A DNA stretch of 64,000 bases from Hymenobacter perfusus (GTDB taxonomy: Bacteria; Bacteroidota; Bacteroidia; Cytophagales; Hymenobacteraceae), in assembly GCF_003944765.1 (NCBI RefSeq), contig NZ_RWIU01000001.1, forward strand, positions 1,302,001 through 1,366,000, written 5' to 3'. Positions 18,301-24,707 of the stretch are shown in pieces (position 1 is the stretch's first letter; each line of letters opens with the position of its first letter). The notes beneath the pieces were generated by a model. It was given only the letters and a program-made list of their open reading frames with translations. It was not told the origin of the DNA and searched no databases. Made by a program: the position numbers and the translations under genes.

Positions 18301-18454
18301 GGCCTCGCAGCTACGCGTGTACTTCACGGCCCAGAACCTGGCGACGCTCACCAAATACACCGGCTATGACCCGGAGGTGAGTGCCAGCGGTGTTGACCTG
18401 GGTATCTACCCACAGGCGCGCGTGTTCATGGGCGGCCTGAACATTGGGTTCTAA
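15332..18454 (+). CDS. susC: SusC/RagA-family TonB-dependent outer-membrane transporter
   Basis: Imports oligosaccharides across the outer membrane using TonB energy. Of 1040 residues, about 1-30 form the signal peptide; a carboxypeptidase-regulatory-like domain follows (about 47-125, VSGRVTQSNGDPLPGVTVIV); then the junction SEVVVVGYGTQ, the plug (about 135-245, AIQGKVAGVTITSNGG and NPLYVVDGFPL) and a barrel to the C-terminal phenylalanine. Length and motifs are normal for SusC. SusD follows 25 bases later, and the neighbouring GH16 and GH5 enzymes suggest beta-1,3-glucan oligosaccharides as cargo (inference). The promoter is at 15002-15033. Confidence 0.96.
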   Translation: MNQHLYTQAFRRALWLAACGLPTLPSLAATPIGAPEAATRFATLADVPVSGRVTQSNGDPLPGVTVIVKGTTIGATTDADGRFSLNAPENSTLVISYVGFTRREVPVTGASTSVNVTLAEDARALSEVVVVGYGTQERGSVTGAISSVGAADIVRQPVPDVTQAIQGKVAGVTITSNGGAPGGAAGTAVRVRGITSAGNNNPLYVVDGFPLPDGGDNQLNAISSNDIESIDILKDASATAIYGVRAANGVVIITTKRGKAGQSTFNLDVYRGVQTVARKLDLLNAEEYATINNESLLAAGKPIALDKLRNPSALGEGTDWQDLLFRRAKIQNYSLSATGGSEKSRYALSGTYFQQDGIILGTNFERFTLRANGDVQVGRMLKVGNSISLTHLSDRQVTSNNGEYGAVQQLLRIPPTVQPYRPDGYWYQPNSVDDNFTEENPLATSQRVNQNFTRNRAITTFFAELEPIKGLRFRTNVGADLIFDNFNSFAPKGPELAGYTQRYITAGASATSSYAPTYLIENTATYDHLFADKHQFTLLLGQSAQEFNFSNVQAYRSLYLRNDLQTINAGPINTLLNNGGTIDTRRRLASLFGRVNYEFAGKYIFQATVRRDGSSRFQTGEKFGFFPGASVGWRISEEDFLKGNSLISNLKVRAGYGRVGNELNADRFAYLYAIRFGANYPLGPDGAINIGGAPTRLANPNLRWEYNDQANFGIDLGLLDNRFEATIDLYNRNSPNLIANIPPSLVSGTYESVPGNAASAYNRGIDVSLTSHNFTGSGQDLNWSTTLNVSAFKTKLEDLGAGLPYNGQGSLSGTIVRYDVNQAFGSFYGFQADGLFQTQAEVDAAPKQETGTAPGDIRFRDTNGDGVITDLDRTFIGNPNPNFSFGITNTLNFRNFDLSFFIQGVQGNDVYNLNRYITESALYSTTNGTTRILNRWTGEGTSNDVPRAINGDPNRNLRVSTHFIEDGSYVRLKNLTFGYTLPKSIMSRISASQLRVYFTAQNLATLTKYTGYDPEVSASGVDLGIYPQARVFMGGLNIGF

Positions 18455-18479
18455 TCCTTTTACTTCCCACCCCCTCATC

Positions 18480-20012
18480 ATGACTATTTCAAAACTCACC
18501 TGCAGTGCTTTCCTGCTGTCATTAGGCTTGCTGGTTGGCTGCACCGAGAAGTTCCTAGAAGAAGCTCCTTCCGACCAGGTAACGGATATCAACTTTTACC
18601 AGACCCAAACCGACGCCATTCAGGCCGTAACGGCGGCTTACAGCGAACTGACCAAGGAAGGCCAGTACAACCTGTCCATGTGGGCTTTCGATATCATGGC
18701 CGACATCTCGGTAACGGGTGGCGACGACGGCAACGATGGTATTGAGTACAAGCAGCTGGAAGCCTTCAGCATTCCGTCTACCAACATTGTGACGAACCGT
18801 CTCTGGGGCGGCTGCTTCATTGGGGTGCAGCGGGCCAATATTGTACTGCAGAAGGTCCCTGGCATTCAGGGCATGGATGCTGACATTCAGAAGCGGTGCC
18901 TGGGCGAGGCGCAGTTTTTGCGGGCCAAATACTACTTCGATCTGGTGCGCGCTTACGGCGACGTGCCTTTGTTCACCAGCCCACCGGCCAGCCCTGAGGC
19001 GGTAAATATTCCGCGCACTCCCGCGGCCCAGGTATATGCCCAGATTGAGCAGGATCTGAAAGACGCCATCGGCAACCTGCCGGGCTCCTACAGCGGCGCC
19101 GATTTGGGACGGGCTACCAAGTGGGCAGCTACGGGCCTGCTGGCGAAGGTGTATATCACCCAGGGCAAGAAAACCGAAGCCGCGCAGCGTGCCCGGGAAG
19201 TTATTACCGGCTCAGGTAAGTCGCTGTGGGCCAACTACGGCGACAACTTCAAGGTAGCCAACGAGAACGGCAAAGAGTCACTGTTCGAAATTCAGTACGT
19301 GAACGGTCGGAATGAATATGACCGCAACAACGTGGGCTCGTCGATGAATGAGTTCTTCGGTCCCCGGGGTGCCAACCAGACGCCCGGTAGCGGCTACGGC
19401 TTTAACATCCCCGAGCCCGATTTCGTGAATGGTTATGAGGCCGGTGATACGCGCAAGACCGCTACCGTCTGGGTGCCCGGCGACGCTTATCCCGACGGCG
19501 GTAAACAATCGGCCAAAGCCACTGGCTCACCATTCGGCTACAACTGCAAGAAGTGGTTTGTAGGCAAGGTGAACACCAACATCTGGGATTCGCCCCTGAA
19601 CGTGCCGGTACTGCGCCTGTCCGAGATGTACCTGATTCTGGCCGAGGCTGTTGGACCGACTACTGAAGGGCTGGAAGCCATTAACAAAGTCCGTCGCCGG
19701 GCTTTCGGTCTGGACATCAACACCGCTTCCCCTGCCCGTGACCTCACGGCCGGTACCGCAGACTTCACGGCCGCGGTTCTGAAGGAGCGTAAGTACGAGC
19801 TGGCCTTTGAGTTTGACCGGTGGTTTGACCTGAAGCGCTACGATGGCACGCCGTACGGCCTTATTCCGGTGATGACGGCCCAGGCCGCCTATCTACGCTC
19901 CCTCAACATCGGGGCCGTGCGGGGTATCCCGACCAAAACCCACTTGGTGCTTCCTATTCCGCAGTCGGAGCTGGATGCCAACCCCGGGCTGGTGCAGAAC
20001 CCCGGCTACTAG
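18480..20012 (+). CDS. susD: SusD/RagB-family surface glycan-binding lipoprotein
   Basis: Binds glycan at the cell surface and caps SusC. The 510-residue product has a lipobox LLVGC (C21), then FLEEAPSDQVT, and the TPR-like helical fold markers of the family (AEAQFLRAKYYFDLVRAYGDVPL; later LSEMYLILAEA and KERKYELAFEFDRWFDLKRY). ATG 18480 is chosen because it places a clean lipoprotein signal; the upstream in-frame start at 18444 overlaps the end of susC. It is the second gene of a susC-susD-PKD-GH16 operon. Confidence 0.96.
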   Translation: MTISKLTCSAFLLSLGLLVGCTEKFLEEAPSDQVTDINFYQTQTDAIQAVTAAYSELTKEGQYNLSMWAFDIMADISVTGGDDGNDGIEYKQLEAFSIPSTNIVTNRLWGGCFIGVQRANIVLQKVPGIQGMDADIQKRCLGEAQFLRAKYYFDLVRAYGDVPLFTSPPASPEAVNIPRTPAAQVYAQIEQDLKDAIGNLPGSYSGADLGRATKWAATGLLAKVYITQGKKTEAAQRAREVITGSGKSLWANYGDNFKVANENGKESLFEIQYVNGRNEYDRNNVGSSMNEFFGPRGANQTPGSGYGFNIPEPDFVNGYEAGDTRKTATVWVPGDAYPDGGKQSAKATGSPFGYNCKKWFVGKVNTNIWDSPLNVPVLRLSEMYLILAEAVGPTTEGLEAINKVRRRAFGLDINTASPARDLTAGTADFTAAVLKERKYELAFEFDRWFDLKRYDGTPYGLIPVMTAQAAYLRSLNIGAVRGIPTKTHLVLPIPQSELDANPGLVQNPGY

Positions 20013-20049
20013 GCTCATTTTTCACGGACGATTTCAGCTTTTCAGCACA

Positions 20050-20856
20050 ATGAAACATACATGGAACAAGGCAGCCCTGGTCCTTCTGGCCGGCTCACTG
20101 CTCTTCACCGCTTGTGATAAAGACGAAGACGGCAAGCTGGAAGGCCCCAAGCCTACCGTCAGCTTCACTTCCACCACGCCCAAAGTAGTCGGCCTCACCT
20201 CCGAAGTTACCTTCACCAGCACCAGCACTGATGCCTTCCTGTATCAGTGGGATTTTGGTGATGGTACCATCGGCTCGGGCCAGACGGTTACCCACACTTA
20301 CGCCAAGGGCGGCACCATGAAGGTGAAGCTCACGGCGGCGGGCCGGGGCGGGGCAACTACTTCCCAAACTCAGGATGTAGTCATTGCTTCTCCGCTCAAC
20401 ATTGTTAACCAACTGCTCACTGGTGGCTCGTCGCGCACCTGGAAGCTGGATAACAGTCAGGCGGCGGCCATTGTGGTAGGTCCCAACGATGCTGACCCCA
20501 CCAGCTATTACGCCGGCGGCCCGGCGGGTGCCCTGCCCGGCTGCCAGTCCGATGACGAGTTTACCTTCAGCACGGCCAACGTGTACACCTACGATGCCAA
20601 GGCAGAAACCCTGGTAGCCGGTGCCGGCGGCGGGTGCCAGGCTCCCCGCTCGAAATCCACGCCCTTCACGTTCGGGGCCGCTACCGGAGCCGGAGTGGCG
20701 CAGCTTACGCTGGCAACGCCGGGCACGTTCATCGGCGTTACCGATGCTCCTGACCTAGTGTACCGCATCATCTCCATTGATAATCAGCGGATGGTGTTGC
20801 GGGCCGGGCTTCCTACGGCCGGCGTAGTATTCACCATGAAACTAGTGGTGAAATAG
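20050..20856 (+). CDS. PKD-domain surface lipoprotein (SusE/F position)
   Basis: A 268-residue lipoprotein with lipobox LLFTAC (C22) followed by the acidic stretch DKDEDGK, which resembles the lipoprotein export signal that sends Bacteroidota lipoproteins to the cell surface. Residues about 35-115 form a PKD domain (FLYQWDFGDGTIGSGQTVTHTYA). The C-terminal half (SSRTWKLDNSQ onward) resembles a domain common in PUL-encoded lipoproteins but has no assigned function. It takes the place of SusE/SusF in the operon, so auxiliary glycan binding is likely by position, not shown. A hairpin at 20880-20915 separates it from the next gene. Confidence 0.82.
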   Translation: MKHTWNKAALVLLAGSLLFTACDKDEDGKLEGPKPTVSFTSTTPKVVGLTSEVTFTSTSTDAFLYQWDFGDGTIGSGQTVTHTYAKGGTMKVKLTAAGRGGATTSQTQDVVIASPLNIVNQLLTGGSSRTWKLDNSQAAAIVVGPNDADPTSYYAGGPAGALPGCQSDDEFTFSTANVYTYDAKAETLVAGAGGGCQAPRSKSTPFTFGAATGAGVAQLTLATPGTFIGVTDAPDLVYRIISIDNQRMVLRAGLPTAGVVFTMKLVVK

Positions 20857-20879
20857 GCCTTCTGTTCCACCCTGTACCG

Positions 20880-20915
20880 CAAAGCCGGCTGGAGGTACCA
20901 CTTCGGCCGGCTTTG
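20880..20915 (+). terminator. Hairpin inside the sus operon
   Basis: CAAAGCCGGC (20880-20889) pairs perfectly with 20906-20915 around a 16-base loop. There is no long T run. It may attenuate transcription into the GH16 gene or protect the susCD message. Confidence 0.5.
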
Positions 20916-20970
20916 TAAAACCTGCCCTGGCACCTGACGCCTTGTGCTGGTTTACGTAGCCTCCTTTCCC

Positions 20971-21825
20971 ATGAAAAATCACTTCCGGTTTCATTTCGGC
21001 CTGCTGGCGGCCAGCCTTGCGCTGGGTCTGTCGGCCTGCACCGAAACCAAAACCAAGAACATTCCCGCCCCCACCCCGGTAACGCCGGTTGCCAACGAAA
21101 GCGCCAAGGAGTACGGAGAGTACACCGACCTGAAATGGAGCGACGAATTTGATGGCGCGGCCTTGGACCAGAGCAAATGGACCAATGAGCTGGGCGGCGG
21201 CGGCTGGGGCAACCAGGAGCTGCAAACCTATACCAGCTCCCCCGACAATTCCTTTGTGCGCGACGGCAAGCTCACCATTCAGGCTTTACAGACGGGCAAC
21301 AGCTACACCTCGGCCCGCCTGATTACCAAGGGTAAGCAAAGCTTCCAGTACGGCCGTCTCGATATTCGGGCGAAGATTCCAAAGGGCAAAGGCGTATGGC
21401 CTGCCATCTGGATGCTGGGGGCTGACATTGACCAGAACAACTGGCCTAAGTGCGGCGAAATTGACATTATGGAGCTACGGGGCAGCCGCCCCACCGAGCT
21501 GCTCTCCACTATGCATTTTGCTAACAGCAGCGGCACCCACGAGTATCGGGGCACCACCGAAAAGCTCACAACCGACTTGTCGGCTGACTTCCATACCTAC
21601 AGCGTAGTGCGTAGCAAGAACATGAGCCGCTTCTACCTGGATGGCGCGGCTACTCCATACTACACTTACACCAGCACAGAGGGTTCTCCCTTCCCTTTCA
21701 ACAACTCTTTTTTCATGATTCTGAACCTGGCCGTGGGCGGGCTATTCGATGGCAACCCCGACGGCTCAGCCACCTTCCCGCAACAGATGCAGGTAGACTA
21801 CGTCCGGTATTATCAGTATAAATAA
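20971..21825 (+). CDS. GH16 beta-glucanase lipoprotein (laminarinase-like)
   Basis: A 284-residue enzyme: lipobox GLSAC (C23), a short polar linker, then a single GH16 domain from about residue 50 (DLKWSDEFDG) to the C-terminal VDYVRYYQY. Catalytic residues sit in CGEIDIMELRG (E163, D165, E168). The FQYGRLDIRAKIPKGKGVWPAIWML block is typical of bacterial laminarinases and lichenases. As the last gene of the sus operon and a surface or periplasmic lipoprotein, it likely trims glucan for SusC uptake or further cleaves imported oligosaccharides. ATG 20971 is chosen for the lipoprotein signal. Confidence 0.93.
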   Translation: MKNHFRFHFGLLAASLALGLSACTETKTKNIPAPTPVTPVANESAKEYGEYTDLKWSDEFDGAALDQSKWTNELGGGGWGNQELQTYTSSPDNSFVRDGKLTIQALQTGNSYTSARLITKGKQSFQYGRLDIRAKIPKGKGVWPAIWMLGADIDQNNWPKCGEIDIMELRGSRPTELLSTMHFANSSGTHEYRGTTEKLTTDLSADFHTYSVVRSKNMSRFYLDGAATPYYTYTSTEGSPFPFNNSFFMILNLAVGGLFDGNPDGSATFPQQMQVDYVRYYQYK

Positions 21826-22008
21826 GCCCGCGTTACGTTCCGCTTTCGGGGATGAAAAACGGAGCTACCAGAGCTCCTCTATCCCGGCAAGTGCCGGAGA
21901 AAAATACACTGTTTGCCTTCCCTGCTGGCTCTCCTTGGCCAGTGGGGTAATACCGGAGCCGGTCTGCCTGTTAGGGGTGCAGCCCGGCTCCTGGTTTTTA
22001 CCGCGTCA

Positions 22009-22052
22009 CAGAAAAGGCCGGGCGAAGCAGCAGCTTCGCCCGGCCTTTTCTG
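22009..22052. terminator. Bidirectional terminator
   Basis: A perfect 20-base inverted repeat (22009-22028 with 22033-22052) with loop AGCA and A and T runs on both sides. It sits between the convergent GH16 and methyltransferase genes and would serve both strands. Confidence 0.85.
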
Positions 22053-22072
22053 TTTGGTTGTTGTTGCCGAGC

Positions 22073-23263
22073 TTACTCCACGGCCAGCACTAAGCCTTTC
22101 AGGTATTCACCTTCGGGATGGAACAGACTCACGGGATGGTCGGCGGGCTGGGTGAGGCGGTGCAGGATGCGGGCCGGGCGGCCGGCTTCAATAGCCGCCG
22201 CCAGCACAGCCCCCTCGAACAGCTCGGCTGATACCACCTGCGAGCAGCTGAAGGTAAATAGCAGGCCCCCGGGCGCAATCTGGCGGATGCCGGCCGCGTT
22301 CAGGCGCTTGTAGCCCATCAAGGCGTTGTGGCGGGCTGAGAGATGCTTGGCAAAGGCCGGCGGGTCGAGCACAATTAGATCGTACTGTTCCTGGCTGTTT
22401 TTCATGAAGCTGAACACATCCTCAGCGTAGGCAGCGTGCTTGCTTTCGAGGCCAGTGAGAGCGGCATTGCGCTCCGTGAGTTCAATGGCGCGCTTCGAGC
22501 TATCCACGGAATGCACCAGCTCGGCCCCGGCCTGCAAAGCGTAGGAGCTGAAGCCGCCAGTGTAGCAGAACGTATTGAGTACCCGGCGGCCGGGCGCGTA
22601 GCGGGCCAGCAGGCTCCGGTTGTCGCGCTGGTCGATGAAAAAGCCGGTTTTCTGGCCCGTTTCCCAATCCACGGCAAACGGATGGCCGTTTTCGTACACA
22701 ATGTGCTCCTGCCCGCTGCCGCTGCCGAACAGATAGCCGTTCTGAGTCCCCGGGGCTGCTTTAGCCGGTACCGTTTCGGCACTCTTGTCGTAAATGGCCC
22801 GTAGCCCGGGAATGACGGCCTGCAACGCTTCCGCAATGAGCGGACGGGCCTTGTACATGCCCGCGCTGTGCGTCTGCACCACAGCCGTGTCGCCGTACAC
22901 GTCGATAATGAGACCGGGCACGCCGTCGCCCTCAGCGTGGGTGAGGCGGTACACGTTGGTGTTACCGGTTCCCGTGAGGCCCAGGCCCTGGCGCAGCTGG
23001 TAGGCATTGCGTAGGCGGGCTTCCCAGAAGTCCGCGTCGGGCAGCTGGGCATCGGGACCAAAATCGAGCATGCGCACGGCAATGGAACCGGGGGCGTAGT
23101 GACCCACGCCCAGCACTTCCCCGTTAGAAGCCTGCACCGTCACCACTTCGCCTTCTACCACCTCGCCCTGCAAACGGGCAATGGCCCCCGAAAATACCCA
23201 CGGATGCCGACGGCGCAGGGACTGATCTTTTCCGGGTTTGAGAGTGACGATGGCAGAGGTCAT
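22073..23263 (-). CDS. RlmI-like class I SAM-dependent rRNA methyltransferase
   Basis: 396 residues with an N-terminal PUA-type domain (VTLKPGKDQSLRRRHPWVFSGAI) and a C-terminal Rossmann methyltransferase. SAM-site and catalytic blocks are visible: GQKTGFFIDQRDNR, VLNTFCYTGGFSSYAL and LDPPAFAK. This is the architecture of the RlmI/RlmK 23S rRNA cytosine-5 methyltransferase family; specificity for a given base is inferred, not shown. ATG 23263 starts at MTSAIVTLKPGK; a longer in-frame start at 23323 overlaps the promoter. A TACCTTTG -7 box lies at 23290-23297 on this strand. Confidence 0.9.
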   Translation of the reverse strand: MTSAIVTLKPGKDQSLRRRHPWVFSGAIARLQGEVVEGEVVTVQASNGEVLGVGHYAPGSIAVRMLDFGPDAQLPDADFWEARLRNAYQLRQGLGLTGTGNTNVYRLTHAEGDGVPGLIIDVYGDTAVVQTHSAGMYKARPLIAEALQAVIPGLRAIYDKSAETVPAKAAPGTQNGYLFGSGSGQEHIVYENGHPFAVDWETGQKTGFFIDQRDNRSLLARYAPGRRVLNTFCYTGGFSSYALQAGAELVHSVDSSKRAIELTERNAALTGLESKHAAYAEDVFSFMKNSQEQYDLIVLDPPAFAKHLSARHNALMGYKRLNAAGIRQIAPGGLLFTFSCSQVVSAELFEGAVLAAAIEAGRPARILHRLTQPADHPVSLFHPEGEYLKGLVLAVE

Positions 23264-23289
23264 AAGCAGCAGCGTGAAGAATTGGACTG

Positions 23290-23297
23290 CAAAGGTA
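23290..23297 (-). promoter_or_regulatory. -7 box of the RlmI-like gene
   Basis: TACCTTTG on the minus strand, 27 bases before ATG 23263. No clear -33 element is seen. Confidence 0.5.
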
Positions 23298-23330
23298 ACC
23301 CAATCGGCCCCACCCCACTGCATCAGATGA

Positions 23331-23873
23331 CTAACCGAACGGGTCGAGGTAAGCTATCAGCACCGCTAGGGCCGCCAGGCCGGCCAGCACGGCCCACACC
23401 GGCCCGCCCCAGATCAGCAAACCAATTAGCGCAACCGGTAGCACCACCAGCCCCAGCACACCCAATACGGTGGTTCCTAAGCCTACTTCAGTCGTTTCTC
23501 GGGGTCCGGCCGTAGTCCGCAACGCCTGCCCAGCCGATTGGCTGGCGCGGAGCTTCAGTGCCGGAGTCGTGCGGAACTGAGCCAGAGCCTGCCGCATCTG
23601 CTGGCGCACCTGCCGCGGTTTCGGCCGCTGCTGGGTAGCCGGCTGCAGCTTGTCTGTGGGCTTGGCAGTTACAGTAGCTTCGGAAGAATTCCCGCCTGTT
23701 GCAATATCTGGCGGCGGCTCAGATACAATCAGCTGCTGCTTTACCGGGGCGGGCCGGAACTGGTAGGCCAACTGCGAACTGCGGCAGCCAGCGGCCATTA
23801 GCAGTACCAACAGTACCAGCGGACAGCGAGAAAAAAACCGCGCACGGCGGGCGGGAGTAGTAGAAACAGGCAT
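23331..23873 (-). CDS. Hypothetical lipoprotein with C-terminal membrane segments
   Basis: Not recognised as a characterised family. From ATG 23873 the product has 180 residues: an arginine-rich N-terminus, a hydrophobic segment and lipobox MAAGC (C30), a low-complexity proline/glutamine/lysine-rich middle (about 45-110), and two hydrophobic stretches at the C-terminus (VLGVLGLVVLPVALIGLLI and VWAVLAGLAALAVLIAYL). Short proteins of this plan are frequent in Hymenobacter-like genomes. A possible -7 box (TACCTTGT, 23894-23901) supports expression. Function unknown. Confidence 0.6.
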   Translation of the reverse strand: MPVSTTPARRARFFSRCPLVLLVLLMAAGCRSSQLAYQFRPAPVKQQLIVSEPPPDIATGGNSSEATVTAKPTDKLQPATQQRPKPRQVRQQMRQALAQFRTTPALKLRASQSAGQALRTTAGPRETTEVGLGTTVLGVLGLVVLPVALIGLLIWGGPVWAVLAGLAALAVLIAYLDPFG

Positions 23874-23893
23874 GGGCAGAACCGGAAGAAGCC

Positions 23894-23901
23894 ACAAGGT
23901 A
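23894..23901 (-). promoter_or_regulatory. Possible -7 box of the hypothetical lipoprotein
   Basis: TACCTTGT on the minus strand, 20 bases before ATG 23873; one base from the TACCTTTG form used elsewhere. Confidence 0.35.
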
Positions 23902-23917
23902 CGCGGCCCGACGAACC

Positions 23918-24424
23918 CTATACGGCAGTCGGGGCGACTGCGCTGCCGGTAGCCGCATTTTGAGGCAGCAGCGGCTTACCGGGCGCCCCAAACCAGCGGC
24001 GGTAAATGGGTCGGCGCCACGCAAACTGCGCCCACATAGCCGGCCACAGCAGCCGGTCCAGCAGACCCGCGCCGGCCGTGTATTCCAGGTCCTCCACAAT
24101 GTAGGTACCGCCATCGGGCGCGGGCTGCATCAGGTGGCGGTGCCGCCACTGGCGCAGCGGCGGCGGCAGTTGCCGGCCCTCATCCACGAAGTAGTATGTG
24201 CCGTCGGGCGTAACGCCGTGGTCGGTAATAAGCGAAGTCCAGAGGTAGCGCAACGGCCCGGCTCCCAGTTCAATGTGCACCTCGTCGCCGCGGTGGCAGC
24301 CATCGAAGCGGCGCAGCCGGAACGGCGGAAACGGCGGGGCCAGCGCCAGAAACAGCTCCCGGGTAAAGCCCTGCCATACCTGGGCGGGCGCGGCGGCAAC
24401 GTGGGTACGGAGGTAAAGATGCAT
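23918..24424 (-). CDS. SRPBCC-fold (START/Bet v1-like) protein
   Basis: A 168-residue protein starting MHLYLRTHVAAAPAQVWQGF, the beta-strand-plus-VW-helix opening typical of SRPBCC ligand-binding proteins. Later features (HIELGAGPLRYLWTSLITDH, GTYIVEDLEYTAGAG, and FAWRRPIYRRWFG at the C-terminal helix) match the small cyclase/dehydrase-like group seen widely in Bacteroidota. Ligand and role are unknown. It lies on the minus strand just downstream of a small zinc-ribbon gene and the Snf2 helicase. Confidence 0.65.
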   Translation of the reverse strand: MHLYLRTHVAAAPAQVWQGFTRELFLALAPPFPPFRLRRFDGCHRGDEVHIELGAGPLRYLWTSLITDHGVTPDGTYYFVDEGRQLPPPLRQWRHRHLMQPAPDGGTYIVEDLEYTAGAGLLDRLLWPAMWAQFAWRRPIYRRWFGAPGKPLLPQNAATGSAVAPTAV

Positions 24425-24476
24425 ACCTGGCTAAACCCCGGCCGGCGGCCCAGGGTTTTGCCGAAGCCTCGGCCCC

Positions 24477-24683
24477 CTACTTCGGCATGAACCAGTGCAG
24501 GTAGCCGCAGTTGTCGCACTCGTAGCAGATGGCATGCGGGTCGGTCCAGTCAGAAGTGAACAGCCCGGCACGTTCCAGCTTCACCTCGTTGCGGTGGAAG
24601 CCCTGGTGCCCACAAATAATACATTGCAGCGTGTGGCCTTTTATTTCTACCCGAACGGGTTTTGGCGCGTCGAATAAGCCCAT
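24477..24683 (-). CDS. Small zinc-ribbon protein
   Basis: 68 residues with two CxxC knuckles (CIICGHQGFHR and CYECDNCGYLHWF) that would bind one zinc ion. The spacing and the VRVEIKGHTLQC start suggest a genuine short family rather than chance. No catalytic domain. It lies 24 bases after the Snf2 helicase gene on the same strand and may be co-transcribed; a nucleic-acid-linked role is possible from the fold but unproven. Confidence 0.65.
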   Translation of the reverse strand: MGLFDAPKPVRVEIKGHTLQCIICGHQGFHRNEVKLERAGLFTSDWTDPHAICYECDNCGYLHWFMPK

Positions 24684-24707
24684 ATGCTGTATATACGTAT
24701 GTAATTC

